Assembly: GCA_934101575.1 (NCBI GenBank)
Contig: CAKORJ010000003.1
Coordinates: 83,343-147,342, forward strand
Length of the DNA stretch: 64,000 bases
Direction of reading: 5' to 3'
From: an uncultured Bacilli bacterium
GTDB lineage: Bacteria > Bacillota_I > Bacilli_A > RF39 > UBA660
In this document: piece by piece, positions 17,159-25,592 of the stretch
Position numbering within the stretch: the stretch's first letter is position 1
Layout: the number at the start of each line of letters is the position of its first letter
The notes under the pieces: generated by a model
Databases searched by the model: none
Told to the model about the DNA's origin: nothing
What the model saw: only the letters and a program-made list of their open reading frames with translations
Program-made: the position numbers and the translations under genes

Positions 17159-17638
17159 ATGGATGAAAAGTTTAAGAAAATAATTGATATTTTGATTGTT
17201 AATAATCAAAGTGTTTCTAGCATGGAGTCTTGTACAGGTGGAGCTTTTGCGTCTTATCTTACTGATGTTCCGGGGGCTAGTAATGTTTTTAGATTTAGTG
17301 CTGTTACTTATTCTAATGAATTTAAGATTAAAATGGGAGTTAGTTCAGATGTTATAGAAAAGTATAGTGTTTATAGTTTTGAGACTGCTCGTGCTATGAG
17401 TAAGAGTATAAGTTGTTATGCTGATTCTACTTATGGAATAGGCATTACTGGTAAGCTTAATAGAGTAGATGAGGTTAATAAGTTTGGTAATGATAATGAA
17501 GTGTTTATTAGTATTTATTCTAGAGTAGAGGATAAATATTATGATTATAATCTTTTTGTAGATAAGGTTAGTAGAAGAGATAATAAAAAACTTATAGTTG
17601 ATTTTATTTGTGATAAGTTTTTAGATATTCTTTGTTAA
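17159..17638 (+). CDS. CinA C-terminal domain protein (PncC-like amidohydrolase)
   Basis: 159 residues matching the stand-alone CinA C-terminal domain (nicotinamide-nucleotide amidase, PncC). It has SVSSMESCTGGAFASYLTDVPGASNVFRFSAVTYSNEFK near the N-terminus, including the conserved Ser and CTGG, then YGIGITGKL. PncC deamidates NMN in pyridine-nucleotide salvage. The usual C-terminal GPGG is replaced here by GKLNRVDE, so activity is not certain. It starts 11 bases after the ASST-like gene with a weak ribosome site and probably shares its transcript. Confidence 0.8.
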   Translation: MDEKFKKIIDILIVNNQSVSSMESCTGGAFASYLTDVPGASNVFRFSAVTYSNEFKIKMGVSSDVIEKYSVYSFETARAMSKSISCYADSTYGIGITGKLNRVDEVNKFGNDNEVFISIYSRVEDKYYDYNLFVDKVSRRDNKKLIVDFICDKFLDILC

Positions 17639-17642
17639 TTAG

Positions 17643-17667
17643 TACTGTTTTTACAGTATTTTTTTCT
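17643..17667 (+). terminator. Terminator after pncC-like gene
   Basis: TACTGT-tttt-ACAGTA stem followed by a T-run. Confidence 0.75.
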
Positions 17668-17671
17668 AAAC

Positions 17672-17701
17672 TTGCTTTTTTTAATAAAAAGATTATATAA
17701 T
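17672..17701 (+). promoter_or_regulatory. glmS promoter
   Basis: TTGCTT at 17672-17677, 18 bases, TATAAT at 17696-17701. The leader to glmS is only about 25 bases, so the glmS ribozyme seen in many Bacillota is absent. Confidence 0.55.
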
Positions 17702-17731
17702 ATATATAAATAAAAATAAGGAGGAGATATT

Positions 17732-19552
17732 ATGTGCGGGATAGTAGGTTATGTTGGTAAACGAAATTCTGTGGATGTTTTGATTAAAGGTCTTAAAAAC
17801 CTAGAATATAGAGGATATGATTCTGCGGGTATTGCAGTTTGTGAAAATGATAAAATTGAAATTGTTAAGAAGGAAGGTAAGATTAAAAATTTAGGGAGTA
17901 GTGTTAGTTCTTTAGGCTCTTCTCATATTGGAATTGGTCATACTAGATGGGCTACTCATGGCCCTGCTAATACTGTTAATTCTCATCCTCATAGAGTTGG
18001 ATGTGTTACTTTGGTTCATAATGGTATTATTGAAAATTATGTTAAACTTCGTAAAGAACTTAAAGATCTAGGGTATAGTTTTAAATCTGATACTGATACT
18101 GAAGTTGCTTGTGCTTTGATTGATAGTATTTATAAAGAATGTAAAGATAAACTTCTTACTATGAAAAAGGCTAACGAAAAGATTATTGGATCTTTTGCTT
18201 TTGCTATTTTATTTGATGATGATTTTGATAATATTTATGTTATGAGAAAGGACAGTCCTCTTATTATTGCTATTTCTGATGATGGTAATTTTATTGCTTC
18301 GGATGTTCCGGCAATACTAGAGTTTACTAATAAGTATATTCTGTTGGAAAAAGATGAATATGGTGTTATAAGTGGTGATAAGGTTATTGTTTATGATAAT
18401 GATTTTAATATTTTAGATAAAGAAATTTTAACTTATGAAGAGTCTTTAGATAGTGCTATGAAGAATGGTTATGAACATTTTATGATTAAAGAAATTAATG
18501 ATGAACCTAGGACTCTTACTGCTACTTATGAACAATTTTTTAAAAGTGATATAAATGAACTTTTATGTAATATGCCTGATTTTTCTAAATATAAGAGTAT
18601 TGATATTATTGGTTGTGGTAGTGCTTATCACGCTGGGCTTGTCGGAAAAAGTTTTTTAGAGAGATATGCTGATATACCTGTTAATACTTATTTGGCTAGT
18701 GAGTATCGTTATGAAAAGAATTTTAGCGATAGTAGTACTCTTACTATTTTGATTTCTCAATCTGGTGAAACTGCGGATACTTTGGCTGCTCTTAGAAAAG
18801 CAAAGGATAGAGGAATAGATACTTTAGGTATTATAAATACTGTTGGTTCTTCTATTGCTAGGGAGGCTTCTAAAGTTTTTTATATAAAAGTTGGATGTGA
18901 GGTTTCTGTTGCTACTACTAAAGCTTATTCTGCACAGGTTTTAATCCTTGAACTTATGGCTTTATGTATTGGTGTTAGGAAAGGTATTATTTCTTTAGAA
19001 GCTGCTAATGATATTATTTCTGATATAAAAGAACTTCCATCTTTGATTGAGGAAGAGATTAATAATAAACCTTCTTATGATAAGATTGCTTCTTTGATAT
19101 ATAAAAATGAAGATATATTCTTTTTAGGAAGAGGCATTGATTATTCTTTATGTATGGAAGGGTCTTTAAAACTTAAAGAAATATCTTATATTCATAGTGA
19201 GAGTTATGCTGCTGGGGAACTAAAACATGGAACTATATCTCTTATTGATAAGGGAACACCTGTTATAGGACTTGTTACTGATCCTGATCTTGCTATGAAG
19301 ACTATTAGTAATATTAAAGAAACTAAAGCTAGAGGTTCTTTTGTAGTACTTGTTACTTTAGAGAGCATATTTGATGAATATAAAAATGATGATTTTTATG
19401 ATGAAGTTATTACTATTAAAGATGTTGATAGTTTTGTGTCACCACTTCTTGCTATTACTATATTTCAACTTATTTCTTATGAGGTTGCTAAACTTAGAGG
19501 TGAAGCCATTGATAAACCTAGGAATTTAGCAAAGTCTGTTACTGTTGAATAA
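17732..19552 (+). CDS. glmS: Glutamine-fructose-6-phosphate aminotransferase GlmS
   Basis: 606 residues, full length. GlmS makes glucosamine-6-phosphate from fructose-6-phosphate and glutamine, the first step toward UDP-GlcNAc for the cell wall. It has the nucleophile Cys2 (MCGIVGYVG), the glutaminase motifs GHTRWATHG and HNGIIEN, and two SIS domains (GCGSAYHAGL, SQSGETADTLAALR, FLGRGIDYSLCMEGSLKLKEISY). The C-terminus DKPRNLAKSVTVE is typical. AGGAGGAG precedes the ATG. The 3' end overlaps the next gene. Confidence 0.97.
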   Translation: MCGIVGYVGKRNSVDVLIKGLKNLEYRGYDSAGIAVCENDKIEIVKKEGKIKNLGSSVSSLGSSHIGIGHTRWATHGPANTVNSHPHRVGCVTLVHNGIIENYVKLRKELKDLGYSFKSDTDTEVACALIDSIYKECKDKLLTMKKANEKIIGSFAFAILFDDDFDNIYVMRKDSPLIIAISDDGNFIASDVPAILEFTNKYILLEKDEYGVISGDKVIVYDNDFNILDKEILTYEESLDSAMKNGYEHFMIKEINDEPRTLTATYEQFFKSDINELLCNMPDFSKYKSIDIIGCGSAYHAGLVGKSFLERYADIPVNTYLASEYRYEKNFSDSSTLTILISQSGETADTLAALRKAKDRGIDTLGIINTVGSSIAREASKVFYIKVGCEVSVATTKAYSAQVLILELMALCIGVRKGIISLEAANDIISDIKELPSLIEEEINNKPSYDKIASLIYKNEDIFFLGRGIDYSLCMEGSLKLKEISYIHSESYAAGELKHGTISLIDKGTPVIGLVTDPDLAMKTISNIKETKARGSFVVLVTLESIFDEYKNDDFYDEVITIKDVDSFVSPLLAITIFQLISYEVAKLRGEAIDKPRNLAKSVTVE

Positions 19553-20033
19553 TAAAAAATTATCTATTTATGGAATAGGTCCTTTGTATGGAATTATTGT
19601 AATTGTTCTTACTGTTTTTGGGATCTATTCTTCTTTTAATTTTTTTAGTAGTGGAGTAGTTAGTAATAGTTTTTTGATAGTTTGTTTTGTTATTTTTGGT
19701 TTTATGTTTATGATTTTAGGACTTGTTTTATGGAGTTTAGCAGTTTTTGGAAAAGATTCTATAGATTCTTATGTTAGTAAAGGAAAGCTTTGTACTAGTG
19801 GAATATATGGAATTGTTAGAAATCCTTGTTATTCAGGAGTTATGTTTTTGTTTTCTGGTGTTATATTGTTATTTCATAATGTATATCTTTTGTTTTTACC
19901 TATTTTGTTTTATATAATATTATCTTTTATGTTAAAGTTTACTGAGGAGAAATGGTTGCGATCTTTGTTTGGGGATAGTTATGTTTCTTATTGTAATCGA
20001 GTAAATAGAATTATTCCTTTTCGGAGAAAGTAA
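19545..20033 (+). CDS. Isoprenylcysteine carboxyl methyltransferase-like membrane protein
   Basis: 162 residues with about four membrane helices and the ICMT/PEMT signature in the C-terminal half: GIYGIVRNPCYSGVMFLFSGVILL and EEKWLRSLFGDSYVSYCNRVNRIIPF. Family members methylate lipids or isoprenoid substrates with SAM at the membrane. The start is a TTG at 19545 inside the last codons of glmS (8-base overlap); no ATG in frame precedes the first helix. There is no clear ribosome site, so translational coupling is likely. Confidence 0.75.
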   Translation: MNNKKLSIYGIGPLYGIIVIVLTVFGIYSSFNFFSSGVVSNSFLIVCFVIFGFMFMILGLVLWSLAVFGKDSIDSYVSKGKLCTSGIYGIVRNPCYSGVMFLFSGVILLFHNVYLLFLPILFYIILSFMLKFTEEKWLRSLFGDSYVSYCNRVNRIIPFRRK

Positions 20034-20072
20034 TTGACTTTTTATTAATGCTGTTATATAGTTAATATAACA
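20034..20072 (+). promoter_or_regulatory. gntR promoter with overlapping palindromic operator
   Basis: TTGACT (20034-20039), 17 bases, TATAGT (20057-20062). Over the -10 lies a perfect palindrome, TGTTATAT (20052-20059) / ATATAACA (20065-20072), with a 5-base centre. The placement is ideal for repression of its own gene by the GntR protein encoded 12 bases downstream. Confidence 0.7.
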
Positions 20073-20083
20073 GAGGTGTTTTT

Positions 20084-20467
20084 ATGAATATTAGTATTAA
20101 TAATAATAGTGGTGTTCCTATTTATGAACAAATTAAGGAACAGATTAAAGATAATATAATTAATAATAATGATATAGATAGTAATTCTCTTCCTTCTATT
20201 AGAGCTTTATCTAATGAGATTGGTATTAGTGTTATGACTGTTAAGAAGGCTTATGATGATCTTTTAGATGAGGGTTTTATTGTTACTATTCCTGGGAAGG
20301 GTAGTTACATTAATTTAGATAGTGTTAAATTAGTAAGAGAAGAGAAGATTGCTAAGATTGAGAAATTACTTAGTGAGGCTATTGATATTGCTAAGAGCCT
20401 TAATATAACTAAAGATGAGTTGCTTGATCATTATTTGAAACTTGAACATAAGAAAAGAGGAAATTAA
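20084..20467 (+). CDS. GntR-family (YtrA-type) transcriptional regulator
   Basis: 127 residues. An N-terminal winged helix (GVPIYEQIKEQIKDNIINN, LPSIRALSNEIGISVMTVKKAYDDLLDEGFIVTIPGKGSYI) is followed by a short helical tail, the size of YtrA-type GntR repressors that usually control ABC exporters. The ABC exporter gene lies convergently next to it, and the stop codons overlap by four bases. A palindrome over its own promoter supports autoregulation. AGAGGTG precedes the ATG. Confidence 0.9.
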   Translation: MNISINNNSGVPIYEQIKEQIKDNIINNNDIDSNSLPSIRALSNEIGISVMTVKKAYDDLLDEGFIVTIPGKGSYINLDSVKLVREEKIAKIEKLLSEAIDIAKSLNITKDELLDHYLKLEHKKRGN

Positions 20468-20480
20468 TCCTCTTTTTTTT
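20453..20480 (+). terminator. gntR terminator overlapping both stop codons
   Basis: AAGAGGA-aattaa-TCCTCTT followed by T6. The loop contains the two overlapping convergent stops. Confidence 0.75.
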
Positions 20481-22212
20481 GATTTTGAGTTTCTACTGAA
20501 TATAACTCTTTGTATACATTTGAATTTTTAAGTAAATGATCATGTGTTCCTGATGCTACTAAATTTCCTTTATCTATGACATTTATTATATCTGCATCTT
20601 TTATAGTAGATAATCTGTGCGCTACTATTATTATTGTATGATCTTTTACTAAACTATCTATTGTTCTTTTTATATATTCTTGTGATTTGTTATCTAGGGC
20701 AGATGTTGCTTCGTCAAATAGAATTACTTTTGTATTTATAAGCAATGTTCTGGCTATTGCTAGTCTTTGTTTTTGACCTCCGGATAGATTTATTCCTCCT
20801 TCGCCAATTATAGTTTCATATCCATTAGGTAAACTTTCTATGTATTCATCTATGTAAGCTTTTTTACATACTTCTTTTATTTCTTCTAGGCTTGCATCTG
20901 ATTTTACTAGTTTTAAGTTATCTATGATACTCATGTTAAATAGAAATGGCGATTGTCTTATGATTGATATATTTTTTCTTAAGGATTCTTCGGATAAATT
21001 TTTAATATTTATTCCATCTATAGTAATGGTTCCTTTTGTTGGATCAAAATATCTTAATAATAGATTAAATACTGTGCTTTTACCATTTCCACTTTTTCCT
21101 ACAATGGCTATTTTTTGATGTGGTTTCATTATTAAATTTAAGTTGCTTAATACTTTTTGTTCATCTTTTGTATATTTGAAATCTACATCTTTAAACTCTA
21201 TAGTTCCTTTTGTATCTTTTAGTTCTTTTTTTCCGAATTTTTCATCTTTGTATAATTTATTATTTATTATTTCATCTATTCTTGTTAATGAAACTTTTAT
21301 TTTGTTATAGTTTACTCCAAAGTCACTTAGACTTTCTACTACGTCATCTATTCTCCAGATATAACTTTCTATTACTATGAATATACTATAAGCTATTTGT
21401 CCTTTTACTACAAAATATCCACATGATGCTAGGATTATAAATTGTAATAGGAAATAGATGAAGTTATTTATATTGTAGTATGCTACTTCATATTTTTTTA
21501 TTTTTTTGTTTTTGTTAAATAGAGTATCTATTTTGTTAAACATTATTTTTTCTATTGTATTTTTTATACCTAGTGCTTTTATTTCTCTTATTCCTGTTAT
21601 GTTTTCTGTTGCACTTCTTACGTATTCATCTGAATCTTTTTTTATTTCACTTTGTGTATTTTGTATTTTTGGGAAGAATTTGTAAGAAATGAATCCCATT
21701 ATAATTCCAAATACTAATACTTCTATTCCTAAAATTATTGATATGTAGAAACACATAACTATTACGAATATTACTACTAGTGATTTACATATTAATCTTA
21801 TTAGTGAACGTAATAGTTCCATGACTCTATCTGGGTCTGTATAGACTCTGTTTATTATTTCTCCAATACCCATTTTTTCAAAGGCTATGGATGGTAAATT
21901 TGATACTTTATGATATAAGTCTTTTGAAACATTTTTTGTAAACTTTATTTCTAGATAATTATATAAAGTATCTCTTGGTATGGATAGCAATGAATAAAAT
22001 AGTATCCAAATACTTTCCCAAATTATTAAGTAAGTTAAAAATAAGTTTAGGTTTTTGTTTATTAAAGCTTCTAGAGCAAATCCCCAGAAGAATGCTGATA
22101 GAAGTGCTGGTAGGTAAGAAGCTAGTACTAGAATAAGATAAAAGAATAGTTTTAGTTTATCATTTTTTAAATAGTGTAAAATGATATTAAAAACACTTTT
22201 GTTCTTTTTCAT
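20464..22212 (-). CDS. ABC exporter, fused membrane and ATP-binding domains
   Basis: 582 residues of the MdlB/MsbA-type half-exporter family. A six-helix membrane domain occupies about 15-300. The ATPase domain has Walker A VGKSGNGKST (about 370), signature LSGGQKQR (about 477), Walker B VILFDEATSALD and H-loop VAHRLSTI. Such proteins form dimers exporting lipids, drugs or peptides. AAAGGAGG precedes the ATG. A 19-codon ORF with its own AGGAGGAGG site lies 42 bases upstream on the same predicted transcript, and a GntR repressor sits at the 3' side. No cysteine-peptidase domain is present. Confidence 0.93.
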   Translation of the reverse strand: MKKNKSVFNIILHYLKNDKLKLFFYLILVLASYLPALLSAFFWGFALEALINKNLNLFLTYLIIWESIWILFYSLLSIPRDTLYNYLEIKFTKNVSKDLYHKVSNLPSIAFEKMGIGEIINRVYTDPDRVMELLRSLIRLICKSLVVIFVIVMCFYISIILGIEVLVFGIIMGFISYKFFPKIQNTQSEIKKDSDEYVRSATENITGIREIKALGIKNTIEKIMFNKIDTLFNKNKKIKKYEVAYYNINNFIYFLLQFIILASCGYFVVKGQIAYSIFIVIESYIWRIDDVVESLSDFGVNYNKIKVSLTRIDEIINNKLYKDEKFGKKELKDTKGTIEFKDVDFKYTKDEQKVLSNLNLIMKPHQKIAIVGKSGNGKSTVFNLLLRYFDPTKGTITIDGINIKNLSEESLRKNISIIRQSPFLFNMSIIDNLKLVKSDASLEEIKEVCKKAYIDEYIESLPNGYETIIGEGGINLSGGQKQRLAIARTLLINTKVILFDEATSALDNKSQEYIKRTIDSLVKDHTIIIVAHRLSTIKDADIINVIDKGNLVASGTHDHLLKNSNVYKELYSVETQNQKKED

Positions 22213-22253
22213 ATTTCCTCCTTTTATAAAATATAAAAAGAACTTAGATAGTT

Positions 22254-22313
22254 TTAAAGAGTAGGAAATACTCCCTTAACTCTTATTTTATTTTCAAATG
22301 TATATTTGTTCAT
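22254..22313 (-). CDS. 19-residue leader or precursor peptide ORF
   Basis: The ORF reads MNKYTFENKIRVKGVFPTL and stops at TAA. It has one of the strongest ribosome sites in the window (AAAGGAGGAGGAAAT). It lies between a near-consensus promoter and the ABC exporter gene. It may be a regulatory leader peptide, a secreted signal or bacteriocin precursor, or the stub of a deleted gene. It has no leader cleavage motif such as Gly-Gly. Confidence 0.5.
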   Translation of the reverse strand: MNKYTFENKIRVKGVFPTL

Positions 22314-22342
22314 ATTTCCTCCTCCTTTCTTTGAACTATTCA

Positions 22343-22371
22343 AATATATAACAAAATAATGAATTTGTCAA
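22343..22371 (-). promoter_or_regulatory. Promoter for the peptide ORF and ABC exporter
   Basis: TTGACA at 22371-22366, 17 bases, TATATT at 22348-22343, on the minus strand. It lies back to back with the dCMP deaminase gene. Confidence 0.65.
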
Positions 22372-22408
22372 AGAAATATGTTAGAATATTGCTAGGAGGT
22401 TTATATTT

Positions 22409-22909
22409 ATGACTAAAAAAAGAGAAGATTATTTAAATTGGGATGAATATTTTATGTCTATTGCTAAGCTATCTGCTATGAGGAGTAAGGATCCTTCTAC
22501 TCAAGTTGGAGCTTGTATTGTTAGTGATAATAATAGAATTTTATCTATTGGTTATAATGGTGCACCTAATGGTTATCATGATGATGAATTTCCTTGGAAT
22601 AGAGAAGGGGATAAATTAGATACTAAGTATATGTATGTTGTTCATGCTGAGAGGAATGCTATACTTAATTATAGAGGATCTAGAAAGGATTTAGAGGATG
22701 CTAGAATTTATGTTGATTTATTTCCTTGTAATGAGTGTGCTAAAGAGATTATTCAATCTGGTATAAGGGAAGTTGTTTATCTTAGTGATAAATATCATGA
22801 TTCTGAAAATACTATTGCTTCTAGGAGGCTTTTTGATGCTTGTGGTGTTAAGTATAGAAGTCTTGACTTGATTAATGTTAAAGAAGTTGTTATTGATTTA
22901 GAAAAGTAA
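22409..22909 (+). CDS. Deoxycytidylate (dCMP) deaminase
   Basis: 166 residues. The zinc-deaminase core is clear: VVHAERNAIL (His-Ala-Glu) and FPCNECAKEII (Pro-Cys-x-x-Cys), with STQVGACIV and the insertion GAPNGYHDDEFPW typical of ComEB/dCMP deaminases. It converts dCMP to dUMP, the substrate of the thymidylate synthase encoded at 55.3 kb. CTAGGAGG precedes the ATG. It is divergent from the exporter unit; no operon partner. Confidence 0.93.
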   Translation: MTKKREDYLNWDEYFMSIAKLSAMRSKDPSTQVGACIVSDNNRILSIGYNGAPNGYHDDEFPWNREGDKLDTKYMYVVHAERNAILNYRGSRKDLEDARIYVDLFPCNECAKEIIQSGIREVVYLSDKYHDSENTIASRRLFDACGVKYRSLDLINVKEVVIDLEK

Positions 22910-22941
22910 AAATTTTTATAAATTAAATATTTGTTTTTCAA

Positions 22942-22970
22942 TTGACAATTTCATGAAAAAATAATAAACT
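22942..22970 (+). promoter_or_regulatory. Promoter of the T-box-thrS operon
   Basis: TTGACA at 22942-22947, 17 bases, TAAACT at 22965-22970. The predicted start near 22977 is just before Stem I of the T-box. Confidence 0.65.
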
Positions 22971-22976
22971 TAGTTT

Positions 22977-23172
22977 AATGGCAATGATGAGGACATGGTA
23001 AATAAAATGTTTATTTAAGAGAGTTAGTGTTTGGTGAGAGCTAATATAATGTTTATTTATTACTACCTTCTAAGCTGATCTAGAAATAGAGTACCGGGTG
23101 ATTCCGTTATAGATATAAGTTATAAGGTAGGATGGTACCGCGTTTTGACGCTCCTTTTTAGGGGCTTTTTTT
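22977..23172 (+). promoter_or_regulatory. T-box leader (threonyl, tRNA-sensing)
   Basis: The T-box sequence AGGATGGTACCGCG (23129-23142) is one base from the AGGGTGGNACCGCG consensus. It is followed by terminator GCTCC/GGGGC with a long T-run (about 23150-23172). Upstream, Stem I begins GATGAGGACATGG, whose GGT can pair with ACC at 23065-23067. That leaves ACT (23062-23064) as the likely specifier codon for Thr, followed by a purine as the rule requires. Uncharged tRNA-Thr would favour the antiterminator and read-through into the next two genes. Confidence 0.88.
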
Positions 23173-23196
23173 GTATTTTAATATAGGGGGAATATT

Positions 23197-23763
23197 ATGG
23201 ATATAATGAAAAAACTAAAAAAATATGAAGATTTGTATATCACTATTGATGATTATTTTCATATGTACTATAACTTTAATAAAGGTACTTTTGTTGATAT
23301 GACTCATTCGAATGTTGAAAATATGTTTCCTTTTGTATCTTTTTTAGATTGGAATGATGTTTCGCGGGAAGATATTCTTGTTGGAGATGTTCTTCTAGTC
23401 AAGGATAGTAATAATTATATTATTGCTTATGGTAATCCTTTTGCTAAAGAGAGAGAACTTGAAAGAGATACTCATATTAATAGTCCTTTTTTGGAAGAAC
23501 TTGATTCTTATTTAGAGGATTGCAAGGATAATAGTAAGGTTTCTGTTATTTTTACTGTTGAGGATGATATTGATGAGGATTTTGACGTTGATAGTATGAA
23601 TAAGTATGAGCTTGCTAAAAAAAAGAAGGAACTTATTTTTAGTCATAATTATAGAATGGCTAGGCTTGTTCAGAAGGAGCTTTATTTTAGGAGTAAGCGC
23701 GATCATGGCACGAAGAAGGATAAAATTAGAAAATTGATAAAAAAAGAAAGTATGGAGGAATAG
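23197..23763 (+). CDS. Unrecognised protein cotranscribed with thrS
   Basis: 188 residues, acidic in the middle and Lys/Arg-rich at the C-terminus (KKKKELIF..., KRDHGTKKDKIRKLIKK); no signal peptide or membrane helix. The N-terminal ~110 residues are predicted alpha/beta and contain DILVGDVLLVKDSNNYIIAYGNPF, reminiscent of small beta-barrel regions, but I recognise no family. It lies between the T-box and thrS, 4 bases from thrS, so it must be made under threonine starvation control. GGGGGAAT precedes the ATG. Confidence 0.7.
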   Translation: MDIMKKLKKYEDLYITIDDYFHMYYNFNKGTFVDMTHSNVENMFPFVSFLDWNDVSREDILVGDVLLVKDSNNYIIAYGNPFAKERELERDTHINSPFLEELDSYLEDCKDNSKVSVIFTVEDDIDEDFDVDSMNKYELAKKKKELIFSHNYRMARLVQKELYFRSKRDHGTKKDKIRKLIKKESMEE

Positions 23764-23767
23764 TTTT

Positions 23768-25528
23768 ATGATAAATATTAAAGAAGATGAAAAGTTAAAT
23801 GTTTTAAATCATAGTTGTGCACATTTACTTGCTCAGGCTGTTAAGCATTTATATCCTAATGCTAAGTTTTGGGTAGGACCAGTTATTGATTCTGGGTTTT
23901 ATTATGATATTGATTTAGGTGATGAAGTTATTAAGGAAGAAGATCTTCCTAAGATTGAAAAGGAAATGAGAAAGATTTCTAAAGATGGAAAGAGGATATA
24001 TCGTGAAGAGCTTTCTAGAGAAGAGGCTCTTGATAAGTTTGCTAATGATCCTTATAAAGTTGATCTTATTGATAATATGAGTAATGATACTGTTATATCT
24101 TGTTATACACAGGGAGACTTTACTGATCTTTGTCGTGGTCCTCATGTTGATACAGTTAAGGTTTTGAAAAATTTTAAACTTCTTAAAGTTAGTGGAGCTT
24201 ATTATAAAGGTGATTCTAAGAATAAGATGCTTCAAAGAATATATGGTGTATGTTTTTATGAAAAGGATGATTTAGATGAATATCTTAGACTTCTTGAAGA
24301 GGCTAAGGAAAGAGATCATCGTAAGATAGGGAAAAATCTTGGTATTTTTATGAGTGATGATTTAGTTGGACGTGGACTTCCTATGTTTTTACCTAATGGT
24401 TATATAATATGGGAAGAACTTGAAAATTATATTAAGGGTAAGGAAAGAAAACTTGGTTATCAACATGTTTTGACTCCTTGTGTTGGAAATGTTGAACTTT
24501 ATAAGACTAGTGGACATTGGGATCATTATAAGGAAAATATGTTTCCAGCGATGGAAGTTGATGGAGAAAGTTTTGTTTTAAGACCTATGAATTGTCCTCA
24601 TCACATGATGATATATGCTAATTCTCTACATTCTTATAAGGATTTACCTATTAGAATTGGTGAAATTGCTCATGATTTTAGATATGAAGCAAGTGGTGCT
24701 GTGAAGGGTATTGAAAGAGGTAGACATTTTTGTCAAAATGATGCACATTTATTTGTTACTCCTGGACAAATTAAAGATGAGTTTAAAAATGTTGTTGATT
24801 TAATATTTGATGTTTACAAGGATTTTAATATTACTGATTATAGGTGTGTTCTTTCTTTAAGAGATCCTTCTGACAGGGAAAAGTACTATCCTGATGATGA
24901 TATGTGGGACAAGGCTGAAGGTGAACTTCGTGATGTTTTAAATGATTTAGGAATAGAGTATACCGAGGAGATTGGGGAAGCTGCTTTTTATGGACCTAAA
25001 CTTGATGTTAATGTTAAACCTGCAGTAGGGAATGAAATTACTTTATCTACTTGTCAACTTGATTTTTGTTTGCCTGCTAAATTTGATTTAAAATATATAG
25101 ATAAAGATGGTTCTAAAAAGACTCCAGTTGTTCTTCATAGGGCTATACTTGGATCTCTTGATAGATTTATGGCTTATATTTTAGAAGAGACTAAAGGGGT
25201 TCTTCCTTTGTGGCTTGCTCCTATTCAAATTAATGTTATTCCTGTTAATAATGAATATCATTTAGAATATGCTAAGAGTTTGGTTTCTAAACTTGAATCT
25301 TTAGGTTTTAGAGTTAATTTAGATAGTCGTGATGAGAAACTTGGTTATAAAATGAGAGAGGCTCAACTTAAGAAATATCCTTATAATTTGATTATTGGAC
25401 AAAGTGAAGTTGATAGTAATACTTTAAGTTATAGGCTTCATGGTAGTAGTGATACTGTTACTCTTGAAGTTGATGATTTTATTAATAAAATAAGTGAGGA
25501 AATTAAAGATAAGAAAATGGCTGGTTAG
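23768..25528 (+). CDS. thrS: Threonyl-tRNA synthetase without TGS domain
   Basis: 586 residues. It charges tRNA-Thr. The N-terminal TGS domain of typical ThrRS (about 640 residues) is missing: the protein opens directly in the editing domain, with HSCAH (15-19) and the Cys-Arg-Gly-Pro-His site DLCRGPH intact. The class II catalytic core is complete: MNCPHHMMIY (about 274), HDFRYEASGAVKGIERGRHFCQNDAH, STCQLDFCLPAKFDLKYID and HRAILGSLDRFMAYILEE. A C-terminal anticodon-binding domain follows. It is controlled by the T-box upstream. A small hairpin with a T-run overlaps the stop. Confidence 0.97.
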   Translation: MINIKEDEKLNVLNHSCAHLLAQAVKHLYPNAKFWVGPVIDSGFYYDIDLGDEVIKEEDLPKIEKEMRKISKDGKRIYREELSREEALDKFANDPYKVDLIDNMSNDTVISCYTQGDFTDLCRGPHVDTVKVLKNFKLLKVSGAYYKGDSKNKMLQRIYGVCFYEKDDLDEYLRLLEEAKERDHRKIGKNLGIFMSDDLVGRGLPMFLPNGYIIWEELENYIKGKERKLGYQHVLTPCVGNVELYKTSGHWDHYKENMFPAMEVDGESFVLRPMNCPHHMMIYANSLHSYKDLPIRIGEIAHDFRYEASGAVKGIERGRHFCQNDAHLFVTPGQIKDEFKNVVDLIFDVYKDFNITDYRCVLSLRDPSDREKYYPDDDMWDKAEGELRDVLNDLGIEYTEEIGEAAFYGPKLDVNVKPAVGNEITLSTCQLDFCLPAKFDLKYIDKDGSKKTPVVLHRAILGSLDRFMAYILEETKGVLPLWLAPIQINVIPVNNEYHLEYAKSLVSKLESLGFRVNLDSRDEKLGYKMREAQLKKYPYNLIIGQSEVDSNTLSYRLHGSSDTVTLEVDDFINKISEEIKDKKMAG

Positions 25529-25541
25529 TCATTTTTTTCTT
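25515..25541 (+). terminator. thrS terminator
   Basis: AAATGGCT-ggtt-AGTCATTT with a G-T pair, then T-run; overlaps the thrS stop codon. Confidence 0.55.
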
Positions 25542-25592
25542 GATTTTTTTCTTTTTTTGTGGTATTATATGGATGCTTTTAAGGAGATGGTT

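Noticed and set aside
17702..17731. glmS ribozyme
   Set aside because: The leader between promoter and glmS is only about 25-30 bases; no ribozyme core can fit.
25494..25592. Longer N-terminus for the 185-residue protein, with a hydrophobic start
   Set aside because: It would begin inside thrS without a ribosome site, whereas AAGGAG precedes the ATG at 25593.
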